Source: DATMRF01 sp035566435
Lineage (GTDB): Bacteria > Verrucomicrobiota > Verrucomicrobiia > Limisphaerales > UBA8199
NCBI GenBank assembly: GCA_035566435.1
Contig: DATMRF010000149.1
Span: 1-38,405, forward strand
Length of the DNA stretch: 38,405 nucleotides
Reading direction: 5' to 3'
How positions within the stretch are numbered: position 1 is the first letter of the stretch; each line of letters begins with the position of its first letter. The notes below the pieces were generated by a model. The model was not told the origin of the DNA. It did not search any database and was given only the letters and a program-made list of their open reading frames with translations. Of the stretch, positions 15,749-23,244 are shown piece by piece. The position numbers and the translations under genes are program-made.

Positions 15749-16300
15749 ATGATCGAAAAATCCATAGGTCTGATTGAACTGTCCAGCATCGCCGCCGGGT
15801 TCCAGGCGGCCGACACCATGCTGAAGGCCGGCAACGTACGGCTATTGCTCTCGCGCACGATCTGCTCCGGCAAATATATGGTGCTCATCGGAGGTGACAC
15901 CGCCGCCGTCGAGGCGGCTGTTGCCGCGGGCGCCGAAGCCGCGAACGGCTGCCTGATCGACCAGTTCGTCATCTCAAACGTCCACCCCGACGTGTTCGTG
16001 GCTTTGGGGCGCACGCAACCGGTTCAGGCTGACGGCGCGCTCGGCATCCTCGAGTCGTTCAATGTCGCGACACTAATACAGGCGGCCGACGCGGCGGCCA
16101 AAGCGGCCAACGTCACCCTGCTGGAAGTGCGACTGGCAATGGCGCTGGGTGGCAAAGCCTTTTGCACCATGACCGGCGACGTGGCGTCGGTCCAGGCGGC
16201 GGTCGCCGCGGGACGAGCCCTCATCGCGGAAGCTGGTGTACTGGTGTATTCGGTCGTGCTCTCGCGGCCGCATCCGGATGTGTATCGGGAAGTGGTGTGA
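15749..16300 (+). CDS. pduT: PduT-like tandem-BMC (BMC-T) microcompartment shell protein
   Basis: 183 residues from ATG 15749 (MIEKSIGLIELSS), the natural start; the frame is open further upstream but lacks family sequence. Two BMC domains lie at about residues 1-90 and 92-180 (AIGLIELSS-type start, then GALGILESFNVATLIQAADAA and ALGGKAFCTMTGDVASVQAAV). The first domain carries RTICSGKYMVLIGGD with Cys39, the position of the PduT Cys that binds a 4Fe-4S cluster at the trimer's central pore. The protein therefore probably forms a pseudohexameric trimer that passes electrons through a shell. Length matches PduT (~184). PduS-like upstream is the expected partner. No hexameric or pentameric shell gene is visible here, so those must be elsewhere. 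Confidence 0.9.
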   Translation: MIEKSIGLIELSSIAAGFQAADTMLKAGNVRLLLSRTICSGKYMVLIGGDTAAVEAAVAAGAEAANGCLIDQFVISNVHPDVFVALGRTQPVQADGALGILESFNVATLIQAADAAAKAANVTLLEVRLAMALGGKAFCTMTGDVASVQAAVAAGRALIAEAGVLVYSVVLSRPHPDVYREVV

Positions 16301-16399
16301 GAACCGGACGTGGAGCGTAGGGCGTGATCCACCTTCGCCAAGGCTTCGGCGGACAAGTGCGTGGTGCGCTGTGCGTGTGGGCCACGGAACAGATTTGAA

Positions 16400-17665
16400 A
16401 TGAAACCTAAGAACATCGAGAGCGCTTACCAACTTGCCAAGGAGCGATACGCAGAGCTTGGGGTTGATACCGAAAACGCGCTCCAGCAACTCGTGGGCAT
16501 TCCGATCTCGATTCATTGCTGGCAAGGGGACGACGTCGGCGGCTTCGAAAATGCGGGCCAGGAGCTTGGCGCGGGCCTCGCGGTGACCGGCAACTATCCC
16601 GGCAAGGCGAGGACGCCGCAGGAATTGCGCGGCGATATCGAAAAGGCCCTTTCGCTCGTTCCCGGCAAGCACCGTTTCAACCTCCACGCCAGTTACGCGG
16701 AGATGAAAGGCAAGCCGGTGGACCGCGACGCGCTCAGCGCCGACCAGTTCCGAGATTGGATCGCGTGGGCCAGGTCGCTCGGAATCGGCCTAGACTTCAA
16801 CCAAACCTATTTCTCGCATCTGAACGTTCGCGACGGTTTCACGCTGACCCATCGCGATTCGGCGACGCGCAAGTTTTGGATTGAGCACGGAATCCGCTGC
16901 CGGGAAATCGGCGCCGCGATCGGCAAGGCGCTCGGGAAGACCTGCCTCACGAACCTGTGGATTCCCGATGGCATGAAGGACACGCCGGCCGACCGCCGCG
17001 GCCCGCGCGAACGGTTGGTCGAGTCGCTCGACGCGATTTTCAAAACGAAGCTCGATAAGAAACACAACGTGGACTCGGTCGAACCGAAACTCTTCGGTAT
17101 CGGCGCCGAAAGCTACACGCCCGGCTCGCATGAGTTTTATATTGGGTATGCAGTCAGCCGGCAGATTCTGCTCACACTCGACGCGGGCCACTACCATCCG
17201 ACAGAAGGCATCGCCGATAAAATCTCGTCGGTGCTTTGCTACCTGCCGGAAATCGCGCTGCACGTCAGCCGAGGCGTGCGGTGGGACAGCGACCACGTGG
17301 TGACGCTCACTGATGACCTGCAAGCGGTCGCGCAGGAAATCGTCTGGGGCGACTACCTCGGGCGCGTTCGGATCGGCCTGGACTACTTCGACGCAAGCAT
17401 CAACCGCGTGGCGGCCTGGGTGATTGGTACACGCAACATGGCCAAGGCGCTCTTGCTCGCGCTGCTGGCCCCCATTGAAAAGCTTAAAGAACTGGAAGCC
17501 GAAGGCGATTACACTTCACGGCTGGCACTGATGGAGGACGCCAAAGCGATGCCTTTCGGGCCGGTTTGGGATTATTACTGCCAAAGGCAAGGGGTGCCTG
17601 CGGGCGATGCGTGGCTTCAAGAGGTGAAAACGTATGAGCGAACAGTTCTGGCGAAGCGCAGTTAA
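16400..17665 (+). CDS. rhaA: L-rhamnose isomerase
   Basis: 421 residues from ATG 16400, close to the E. coli enzyme length (about 419); the upstream extension to 16361 lacks family sequence. It converts L-rhamnose to L-rhamnulose in the cytoplasm. Recognisable stretches are GIPISIHCWQGDDVGGFE near the start, GNYPGKARTPQELRGDIE, FNLHASYAE, GLDFNQTYFSH, the metal-site strand FGIGAESYTPGSHEFYIGY, DAGHYHPTE and GVRWDSDHVV, which carry the His/Asp/Glu ligands for Mn/Zn in the xylose-isomerase-like barrel. It sits 99 bp after the PduT-like gene and 24 bp before the symporter gene, so it is probably in the same transcript. Confidence 0.95.
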   Translation: MKPKNIESAYQLAKERYAELGVDTENALQQLVGIPISIHCWQGDDVGGFENAGQELGAGLAVTGNYPGKARTPQELRGDIEKALSLVPGKHRFNLHASYAEMKGKPVDRDALSADQFRDWIAWARSLGIGLDFNQTYFSHLNVRDGFTLTHRDSATRKFWIEHGIRCREIGAAIGKALGKTCLTNLWIPDGMKDTPADRRGPRERLVESLDAIFKTKLDKKHNVDSVEPKLFGIGAESYTPGSHEFYIGYAVSRQILLTLDAGHYHPTEGIADKISSVLCYLPEIALHVSRGVRWDSDHVVTLTDDLQAVAQEIVWGDYLGRVRIGLDYFDASINRVAAWVIGTRNMAKALLLALLAPIEKLKELEAEGDYTSRLALMEDAKAMPFGPVWDYYCQRQGVPAGDAWLQEVKTYERTVLAKRS

Positions 17666-17689
17666 GATAGGATCTTTCCCACGAGTATT

Positions 17690-18913
17690 ATGAACCCTGT
17701 GCTTGGTGTCATATTCCACTGGCTCGGTGGCCTGGCGTCCGGAAGCTTTTACGTGCCTTACAAGGGCGTCAGGAAATGGGCATGGGAGGTTTATTGGCTG
17801 GTAGGCGGATTCTTCTCCTGGATTATCTGCCCGTGGCTTCTGGCCACGCTGCTGACGAACGACGTAGTAGGTGTGCTCAGGCAACAATCACCAAGCACGC
17901 TCTGGTGGACGTATTTCTTTGGAGCGATGTGGGGGTTTGGCGGCCTGACGTTCGGGCTGACGATGCGTTACCTCGGCATGTCGCTAGGGATGGGCGTGGC
18001 GCTCGGTTATTGCGCTGCGTTTGGCACATTGGTGCCCCCGATGTTTCCCGCGTTTTTCCCCAAAGGCGCGGTTGTCGAAACCATCGGACAGATCGCCGCG
18101 AAAACTCCTGGCCAAGTTACCCTGGCCGGCGTCGCCGTGTGCCTGCTCGGTATCGGCATCGCCGCGTTGGCGGGCTTGACCAAAGAGCGAGAAATGCCTG
18201 AGGAGCAGAAGAAAAAGGCGATCGCGGAGTTCAGCTTCACCAAGGGAATCCTCGTGGCGACGTTCTCGGGGATCATGAGCGCCTGTTTCGCTTTCGCAAT
18301 TACCTGGGGTGCGCCGATCAAAGATGCTTCGATCCAGGCAGGCACTTCGCCCATATGGTCGGGACTGCCGAGGTACATTGTTATCATGCTCGGCGGGTTC
18401 ACGACGAACTTCGTTTGGTGCGTCCTGCTCTACATCAAGAACAAGACCGGCTACCAGTTTCTCAGTTCCAAGCTGCGCCAGGCACCACCGAGACGCGAGG
18501 ACGAAGCAATCATCGAGACGGCCATTGAAGCACCGAGCGAGGAAGTCGTCGAACACGCCTCCCCAGGCGACGGCCGCAATGGCGATAACTTCGTGCCGTT
18601 GTTGCCGAATTACTTTTTCAGCGCACTCGCAGGGACAACGTGGTATTTTCAATTTTTCTTCTACGCGATGGGAGAAGTGAAGATGGGCAAGTTCAGTTTC
18701 GCCTCGTGGACGCTTCACATGGCCAGCATCATCATCTTCAGCACGATGTGGGGGTGGATTTTTCATGAGTGGAAAGGCGCCAGTCGGAAGGCCCACGGGC
18801 TCATAGCCACCGGTATCGCTACGCTCATCCTCTCGACGGTCATCATCGGGTACGGAACCCTTCTAGGCACCGGACAAACCCTGCGTGAAGTCATCGAGAT
18901 GATGTTCGGCTGA
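17690..18913 (+). CDS. rhaT: L-rhamnose/proton symporter
   Basis: 407 residues with about ten membrane segments, opening GVIFHWLGGLASGSFYVPYKGVRKWAWEVYWLVGGFFSW, a RhaT hallmark; also LGMSLGMGVALGYCAAFGT. It imports L-rhamnose with H+ across the inner membrane. It is longer than the E. coli protein (about 344) mainly because of a hydrophilic, acidic cytoplasmic or periplasmic loop at about residues 258-300 (EAIIETAIEAPSEEVVEH). It lies between the isomerase and kinase genes with gaps of 24 and 11 bp, a tight operon. The protein appears complete. Confidence 0.93.
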   Translation: MNPVLGVIFHWLGGLASGSFYVPYKGVRKWAWEVYWLVGGFFSWIICPWLLATLLTNDVVGVLRQQSPSTLWWTYFFGAMWGFGGLTFGLTMRYLGMSLGMGVALGYCAAFGTLVPPMFPAFFPKGAVVETIGQIAAKTPGQVTLAGVAVCLLGIGIAALAGLTKEREMPEEQKKKAIAEFSFTKGILVATFSGIMSACFAFAITWGAPIKDASIQAGTSPIWSGLPRYIVIMLGGFTTNFVWCVLLYIKNKTGYQFLSSKLRQAPPRREDEAIIETAIEAPSEEVVEHASPGDGRNGDNFVPLLPNYFFSALAGTTWYFQFFFYAMGEVKMGKFSFASWTLHMASIIIFSTMWGWIFHEWKGASRKAHGLIATGIATLILSTVIIGYGTLLGTGQTLREVIEMMFG

Positions 18914-18924
18914 TCCTGCCAACC

Positions 18925-20400
18925 ATGCCAAACCGCGTTTATCTCGCCATCGATCTCGGCGCCGAGAGCGGCCGCGTCGTCGCCGGGCTATGGAATGGCA
19001 AAAGCCTGCGCCTGGAGGAATTGCACCGGTTCCCCAACGGTCCCGTCAACCTCGGCGACTCGCTGCGATGGGATGTCGTGCGGCTTTGGGCCGAGATCAA
19101 GAATGGCCTGGCCGTTGCCGCCAAAAAGCACGGCAAGTCCGTTGTATCGGTCGGGACTGACACCTGGGGCGTCGATTTCGTCCTGCTCACCCGCCACGGC
19201 GAGATGCTCGGCCACCCTTACCATTACCGGGACGCCCGTACCAATGGCATGATGGAGCGGGCGTTCAAGAAGGTTCCGCGCGCGGAAATCTTCCGGCAAA
19301 CCGGATTGCAATTCATGCAACTTAATACGCTGTTCCAGTTGCTGGCCGCCAAACAGAATACGCCGGAGCTGCTGGAGCGGGCCGACCGCCTGCTGTTCAT
19401 GCCGGATTTCATCCACTGGGCCCTGTGCGACTCCCAGGTCGCCGAGTTCACCATCGCCTCGACCTCACAGTGCCTGAATCCGGTCACCCGAAAATGGGCG
19501 ACGGCCTTGCTGAAAAGATTCGGCCTGCCAACGAGCATCTTCCCGGAAATTGTGCCGCCAGGAACCCGATTGGGCCGCCTGCGAGAGGGGCTGAGCGAAC
19601 GGACCGGCCTCAAGAACTGCCAGGTCGTCGCCCCGCCTTCGCACGACACCGCGTCAGCCGTCGCCGGCGTGCCCACCGCCCACACCGGCAAGTCCAACTG
19701 GGCTTACCTCAGCTCCGGCACCTGGTCGCTCATGGGCGTCGAGGTGCGCAAAGCCTCTCTGTCCGCCCGCACGTCAGAGTTGAACCTGACCAACGAAGGC
19801 GGCCTCGACGGCACTTATCGGCTGCTCAAAAACATCATGGGCCTCTGGCTGGTTCAGCAGTGCAAACGCTCCTTCGATGCGCGGGGCAAAACCTACGAAT
19901 ACGCTCAGCTGGCGAAATTGGCAGCCAAGGCCCCTGCCCTGCGGTCTATCGTGAACCTGGACGACCCACGGTTCTTGAATCCGCCCGACATGCCGAAGGC
20001 CATGCAGGATTTCTGCCGCGAGACCGGCCAGCCCGTGCCGAAAACCGCGGGCGAACTGGTCCGCTGCGCCTACGAAAGCCTTGCGCTCAAATACAGGCAA
20101 GTGCTGGGCTGGCTCGAGGAACTCACCGTCAACCACCTTGAGGTGATTCACATCGTTGGTGGTGGCTCGAAAAGCCACATGCTCAACCAGTTCACTGCCG
20201 ACGCCTGCCAACGACCGGTCATTGCCGGTCCGGTCGAAGCCACGGCGATGGGCAACCTGCTCGTCCAGATCCGGGCCAGCGGCGAACTCTCGTCCCTGGC
20301 TGAGATGCGCGAGGTCGTCCGGCGGTCGAGCCAGGTTCGGACCTATCAGCCCGGTGAGGCGGGGCCGTGGGAGGCCGCGGCAGGAACGGTTGAAGGTTGA
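18925..20400 (+). CDS. rhaB: Rhamnulokinase (FGGY carbohydrate kinase)
   Basis: 491 residues, the normal length. It phosphorylates L-rhamnulose to L-rhamnulose 1-phosphate with ATP. The N-terminal phosphate-1 motif is AIDLGAESGRVVAG, followed by GTDTWGVDFVLL and HYRDARTNG. The adenosine-side motif is HIVGGGSKSHMLNQFTADACQRPV and the closing motif GPVEATAMGNLL. It is the last gene of the rhamnose run (11 bp after the symporter). The next step, rhamnulose-1-phosphate aldolase, and enzymes for lactaldehyde are not in this window; in planctomycetal/verrucomicrobial systems those work inside or beside a microcompartment. Confidence 0.95.
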   Translation: MPNRVYLAIDLGAESGRVVAGLWNGKSLRLEELHRFPNGPVNLGDSLRWDVVRLWAEIKNGLAVAAKKHGKSVVSVGTDTWGVDFVLLTRHGEMLGHPYHYRDARTNGMMERAFKKVPRAEIFRQTGLQFMQLNTLFQLLAAKQNTPELLERADRLLFMPDFIHWALCDSQVAEFTIASTSQCLNPVTRKWATALLKRFGLPTSIFPEIVPPGTRLGRLREGLSERTGLKNCQVVAPPSHDTASAVAGVPTAHTGKSNWAYLSSGTWSLMGVEVRKASLSARTSELNLTNEGGLDGTYRLLKNIMGLWLVQQCKRSFDARGKTYEYAQLAKLAAKAPALRSIVNLDDPRFLNPPDMPKAMQDFCRETGQPVPKTAGELVRCAYESLALKYRQVLGWLEELTVNHLEVIHIVGGGSKSHMLNQFTADACQRPVIAGPVEATAMGNLLVQIRASGELSSLAEMREVVRRSSQVRTYQPGEAGPWEAAAGTVEG

Positions 20401-20549
20401 AGGTTGAAAGTTGCAGGTTGACAGCCGTGAGCACGGCGAACTTGCAACCTTTAAGCTGCAACTTGGAACGCGAAAATCTGCGCAGAAAAACGACATTTCT
20501 GATTATAGCCATCCAGTGCGCAGCGAACGCGCATCTCTCGCAGGCACGC

Positions 20550-20576
20550 GGCGCGCTGAGGACAGCGCGCCCTACC
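20550..20576 (+). repeat. REP-like hairpin with CTACC tail
   Basis: A perfect 9-bp stem GGCGCGCTG / CAGCGCGCC with an AGGA loop, followed by CTACC. It is the best-preserved member of a four-member family in this window. Confidence 0.85.
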
Positions 20577-20657
20577 TTTACGCCCTAAGCCTCAACCTCA
20601 CGCCCCCTCCGCAGGAGCCCCATGGGAGAGGGTCGTTGCAGGAATGCCACTAGCGCG

Positions 20658-20678
20658 GCGCGCAGACCTGGTGTATCT
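20658..20678 (+). promoter_or_regulatory. Motif shared with 15688-15710, possible promoter element
   Basis: GCGCGCAGA followed one base later by CTGGTGTATCT, 30 bases before ATG 20708. See the matching site ahead of the PduT-like gene. Confidence 0.3.
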
Positions 20679-20707
20679 ATTCGCTGGGTTTGAATTACGA
20701 GAGATTT

Positions 20708-21424
20708 ATGAAAACAGTAGCACTTCTTTTAACAGGTTTTGCTTGTTTCCTCGGGCGCGGCGTCCTCGCCACTGAGCAACCGCGCGGCACGCTGCTCGAA
20801 CTGCATTCATGTGAATTGTATGCCGGCGGTTGCATCGTTTCCAGCGAGGCGACCCTGGGCGGGCGTCACATGGTCCGCGCATGGAACTTTACCGGCGGCA
20901 AATTCAACGGCGCGGACCTGGCGGGCCTTCAATTAGCCGTGCTCCAGTCTTCACCCGAGAACCTCGCTGTGCCGCAGGCCGACCCGGGTCAGGCGGTTGT
21001 TTACTTGCCGCAAGCAGCGACCGCCGTCCAACGCGAGGCGCTGCTCGGCTGGCTGAAGGCGTCGCAACCCGACCTTAAAGCCGCCCGGTTGCAGACCCGC
21101 ACCGTCTCCATTTATTTTTCGGCCACCGGGGCTGGTTGCTTATTTTCCGCGGGAAAGTTTCTGTCGGTAAAGACGGCCGCGCGTGAAACCTGCGAGACGG
21201 GGGCTTGCGGCGAGGCGCTTTGGTACTCGCCGCGCAGCGAAACCAGCGTTTTCACCGTGGCGGTTGACCAGGCCTCGCAGGTCACCGAGCCGCTGTTGAA
21301 ATTGAAATGGAATGACGCCGGCAGGCGCAGCGTGTTCCTGGCGAAATTCGGCGAGAATACGAACGCCAAAGACCTCTACGTTTCTACCGCCGATCTTTGC
21401 GGCCCGACCGGCAAGCTGTTCTGA
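20708..21424 (+). CDS. Exported DUF1326-like protein
   Basis: 238 residues from ATG 20708 (MKTVALLLTGFACFLGRGVLA is a clear signal peptide); an in-frame ATG at 20690 is also possible. GAGAG just before 20708 is a weak ribosome site that favours the later start. The mature part resembles DUF1326 in its LELHSCELYAGGCIV opening, the HMVRAWNFTGGKFNGADLAGLQLAVLQ stretch and QREALLGWL, but it is divergent, with a Cys pair near the start (Cys-x6-Cys) and further Cys at CETGAC. The function of DUF1326 is not established. It stands between rhaB and the DUF1080 gene, with no tight operon link. Confidence 0.7.
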   Translation: MKTVALLLTGFACFLGRGVLATEQPRGTLLELHSCELYAGGCIVSSEATLGGRHMVRAWNFTGGKFNGADLAGLQLAVLQSSPENLAVPQADPGQAVVYLPQAATAVQREALLGWLKASQPDLKAARLQTRTVSIYFSATGAGCLFSAGKFLSVKTAARETCETGACGEALWYSPRSETSVFTVAVDQASQVTEPLLKLKWNDAGRRSVFLAKFGENTNAKDLYVSTADLCGPTGKLF

Positions 21425-21499
21425 GCTCAGCGGCCGAAGGGCTAAGCCGCGGATTGCGCGGATAACGCGGATTTCTTTTCCGCCATGCGCGGGCTCCGC

Positions 21500-21525
21500 G
21501 GCGGGTTGAGACAACCCGCCCTACC
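21500..21525 (+). repeat. REP-like hairpin with CTACC tail
   Basis: A perfect 9-bp stem GGCGGGTTG / CAACCCGCC with an AGA loop and CTACC tail. The stem sequence differs from 20550-20576 but the shape and tail are the same, which suggests compensatory divergence or selection on structure. Confidence 0.8.
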
Positions 21526-21628
21526 TCGGGTGAATAGTTCTTGCCCACCGAGAGTCCATAGGATAATCGAACGGTGGCCGGCGGCGCACTGCGCGTTCCA
21601 AGCCTGGCCGAACCTAATGATCAAACCT

Positions 21629-22261
21629 ATGAAGAAAACCCTCTTATTCCTTACCTTGGCCGCGCTTGCCGGCACGTATTCAATCGCTCCCGCCGCGGGC
21701 GACGACGAAAAGGATTTCCAGCCTTTGTTCAATGGCAAAGACCTGACAGGCTGGAGGCTTCGCAATCCCAACGGCCATGCTTCCTGGAGCGTTCTGCCGG
21801 ACGGCGTTCTGAAAAACACTGTGGAAAAGGGCATGCACGGCACCGACCTCGTCACAGAAAAGAAGTTTTGGAACTTCACGGTCCGCTACGAATACATGAC
21901 GCCGGAAAACTCAAACAGCGGGTTCTACCTCCGCGGACGGCACGAAATTCAGATCCTCGGCGATTACAAGACGGGCCGGGCAACGATCAGCGGCAACGGG
22001 TCCATCTACAACTTCAAAGCGCCCGATCAGTTCGTTACCAAACCCGCCGGGGAATGGCAAACCGCCGAGGCAACCATGATTGGCAACCGAATCACGGTCA
22101 TCATGAACGGGATTAAGATCCACGATAACGTGGAGTGCACGCGTGCCACCGGCAGTGAAATCGATAATAAAGTCAACGAGCCAGGCCCGATCTTTCTACA
22201 GGGTGACCACGGGACAGTGAGCTTCCGGAATATCCGGATCATGGAATTACCCAGAGAATAG
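21629..22261 (+). CDS. Exported DUF1080 protein (3-keto-disaccharide hydrolase-like)
   Basis: 210 residues from ATG 21629 (MKKTLLFLTLAALAGTYSIAPAAG signal peptide); ATG 21617 is an alternative, and the open frame upstream to 21485 is not protein-like. The mature part is a single DUF1080 jelly-roll: FQPLFNGKDLTGWR near the start, then SWSVLPDGVLKN, FWNFTVRYEYMTPENSNSGFYLRGRHEIQIL, EWQTAEATMIGNRITVIMNG and GPIFLQGDHGTVSFRNIRI at the end. The family is abundant in Verrucomicrobia and Planctomycetes. Some members hydrolyse 3-ketoglycosides and others probably bind glycans; which applies here cannot be told. Likely periplasmic. Confidence 0.93.
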   Translation: MKKTLLFLTLAALAGTYSIAPAAGDDEKDFQPLFNGKDLTGWRLRNPNGHASWSVLPDGVLKNTVEKGMHGTDLVTEKKFWNFTVRYEYMTPENSNSGFYLRGRHEIQILGDYKTGRATISGNGSIYNFKAPDQFVTKPAGEWQTAEATMIGNRITVIMNGIKIHDNVECTRATGSEIDNKVNEPGPIFLQGDHGTVSFRNIRIMELPRE

Positions 22262-22350
22262 GGCACGAATGGAGGCCCGTTTCTCGTGCGAGCCGACACC
22301 TGACCGCGGAACTGGTGCGATTAGAGGTGTAGAATGGGAATGAGGCGAGA

Positions 22351-22459
22351 AGGACAAAGCGGCAGAAGACAGCCGCACTCCAAAGCGCAAGCGAGCACCG
22401 GTGATCGCTCATGAACCCGCGAGGTCCTGGAATGCGGCTGTCTTCTGCCGCTTTGTCCT
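22351..22459. repeat. 109-bp near-perfect palindromic element
   Basis: The arms are 22351-22382 and 22428-22459: 32 bp each with a single mismatch (the outer 27 bp are perfect; AGGACAAAGCGGCAGAAGAC against GTCTTCTGCCGCTTTGTCCT). The 45-nt loop can itself form AGCGA...TCGCT. It lies 125 bp before the molybdenum hydroxylase operon. It looks like a non-coding MITE or REPIN-type element and could also block read-through from the DUF1080 gene. Confidence 0.9.
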
Positions 22460-22584
22460 CAGCAAAGTCACGGACGTCGATGAGGGTCGCGCGCAAGCAG
22501 CGTGACAACTTGAAAACCTGGCAACCGCACCACCCAGCGCTTGCGCGATGCCGCAACCCGGTGTAATTGTCTGAACAAGCAAGT

Positions 22585-23244
22585 ATGAACGACCCACAAA
22601 CCAAGGATGCCTTGACGGTTTCCAGGCGTTCCTTTCTCAAAAGCTTCGGGACGACGGCCGCAGTGGCGGCCACTGCACAGGTCGAAGCGGTCGCCGCGGA
22701 ATTGGCGAAGGCCAACACCGAGAAAACTTACGGGCCCGACGCAGTTCCGATCACACTGAATGTCAACGGCAAACCGCTCGAGCTCCAGGTGGAGCCGCGC
22801 GTTACACTACTCGAAGCGCTGCGCAACCACTCGACTCTGACCGGCGCCAAGGAGGTCTGCGACCGCGCAACCTGCGGCGCTTGCACGGTTCTGCTGAATG
22901 GCACGCCGATTTACTCGTGCTCGAAGCTCGCCATCGAGGCACAGGGTTACGAAATCACGACCGTCGAAGGACTAGCCCAGAACGGCACGCTGACGCCGGT
23001 TCAGGCGGCCTTCGTCGAACAGGACGCCCTGATGTGCGGTTACTGCACGCCCGGGTTTGTTATGAGTATGACTGCGTTGCTGCGGAAGAACCCACGGCCC
23101 ACTGCCGAAGAAGTCAAGCATGCCTGCTCCGGTAACCTTTGCCGGTGCGGGACGCACCCGCGCATCATGCAGGCCGCATTCAAAGCCGCCGGGCTACCCG
23201 TAACCAGCAAAACCGAGGTGCTCCCCTATGCCAAGCTGGCCTGA
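22585..23244 (+). CDS. Tat-exported 2Fe-2S small subunit of a xanthine-oxidase-family Mo hydroxylase (PaoA-like)
   Basis: 219 residues from ATG 22585. A twin-arginine signal (SRRSFLKSFGTTAAVAATAQ) opens the protein, as in E. coli PaoA (YagT). The plant-type 2Fe-2S domain has CDRATCGACTVLLNG with a later SCSK Cys; the second 2Fe-2S domain has CGYCTPGFVM and CSGNLCRCGTH. These pass electrons from the Mo site to FAD. The gene overlaps the start of the large-subunit gene by 17 bp, so translation is coupled. The other subunits lack signals and are probably exported as a folded complex with this one. Substrate is likely an aldehyde or N-heterocycle; which one is not shown. Confidence 0.93.
   Translation: MNDPQTKDALTVSRRSFLKSFGTTAAVAATAQVEAVAAELAKANTEKTYGPDAVPITLNVNGKPLELQVEPRVTLLEALRNHSTLTGAKEVCDRATCGACTVLLNGTPIYSCSKLAIEAQGYEITTVEGLAQNGTLTPVQAAFVEQDALMCGYCTPGFVMSMTALLRKNPRPTAEEVKHACSGNLCRCGTHPRIMQAAFKAAGLPVTSKTEVLPYAKLA

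Larger units (their letters stand above)
20401..20707. other. 307-bp intergenic region after rhaB with direct and inverted repeats
   Basis: It begins with a run of GGTTGAA units spanning the rhaB stop (about 20388-20431), part of which recurs inverted at about 20445-20468 (GCAACCTTTAAGCTGCAACTT), enough to form a long hairpin that may end the rhamnose transcript. A REP-like hairpin follows at 20550-20576, then the shared motif at 20658-20678. No protein-like frame is seen. Confidence 0.6.

Noticed and set aside
16330..16352. Palindrome near CCTTCGCCAAGGCTTCGGCGGA before rhaA
   Set aside because: Pairing is imperfect and only one copy was seen here, so neither a REP nor a regulatory site is supported.
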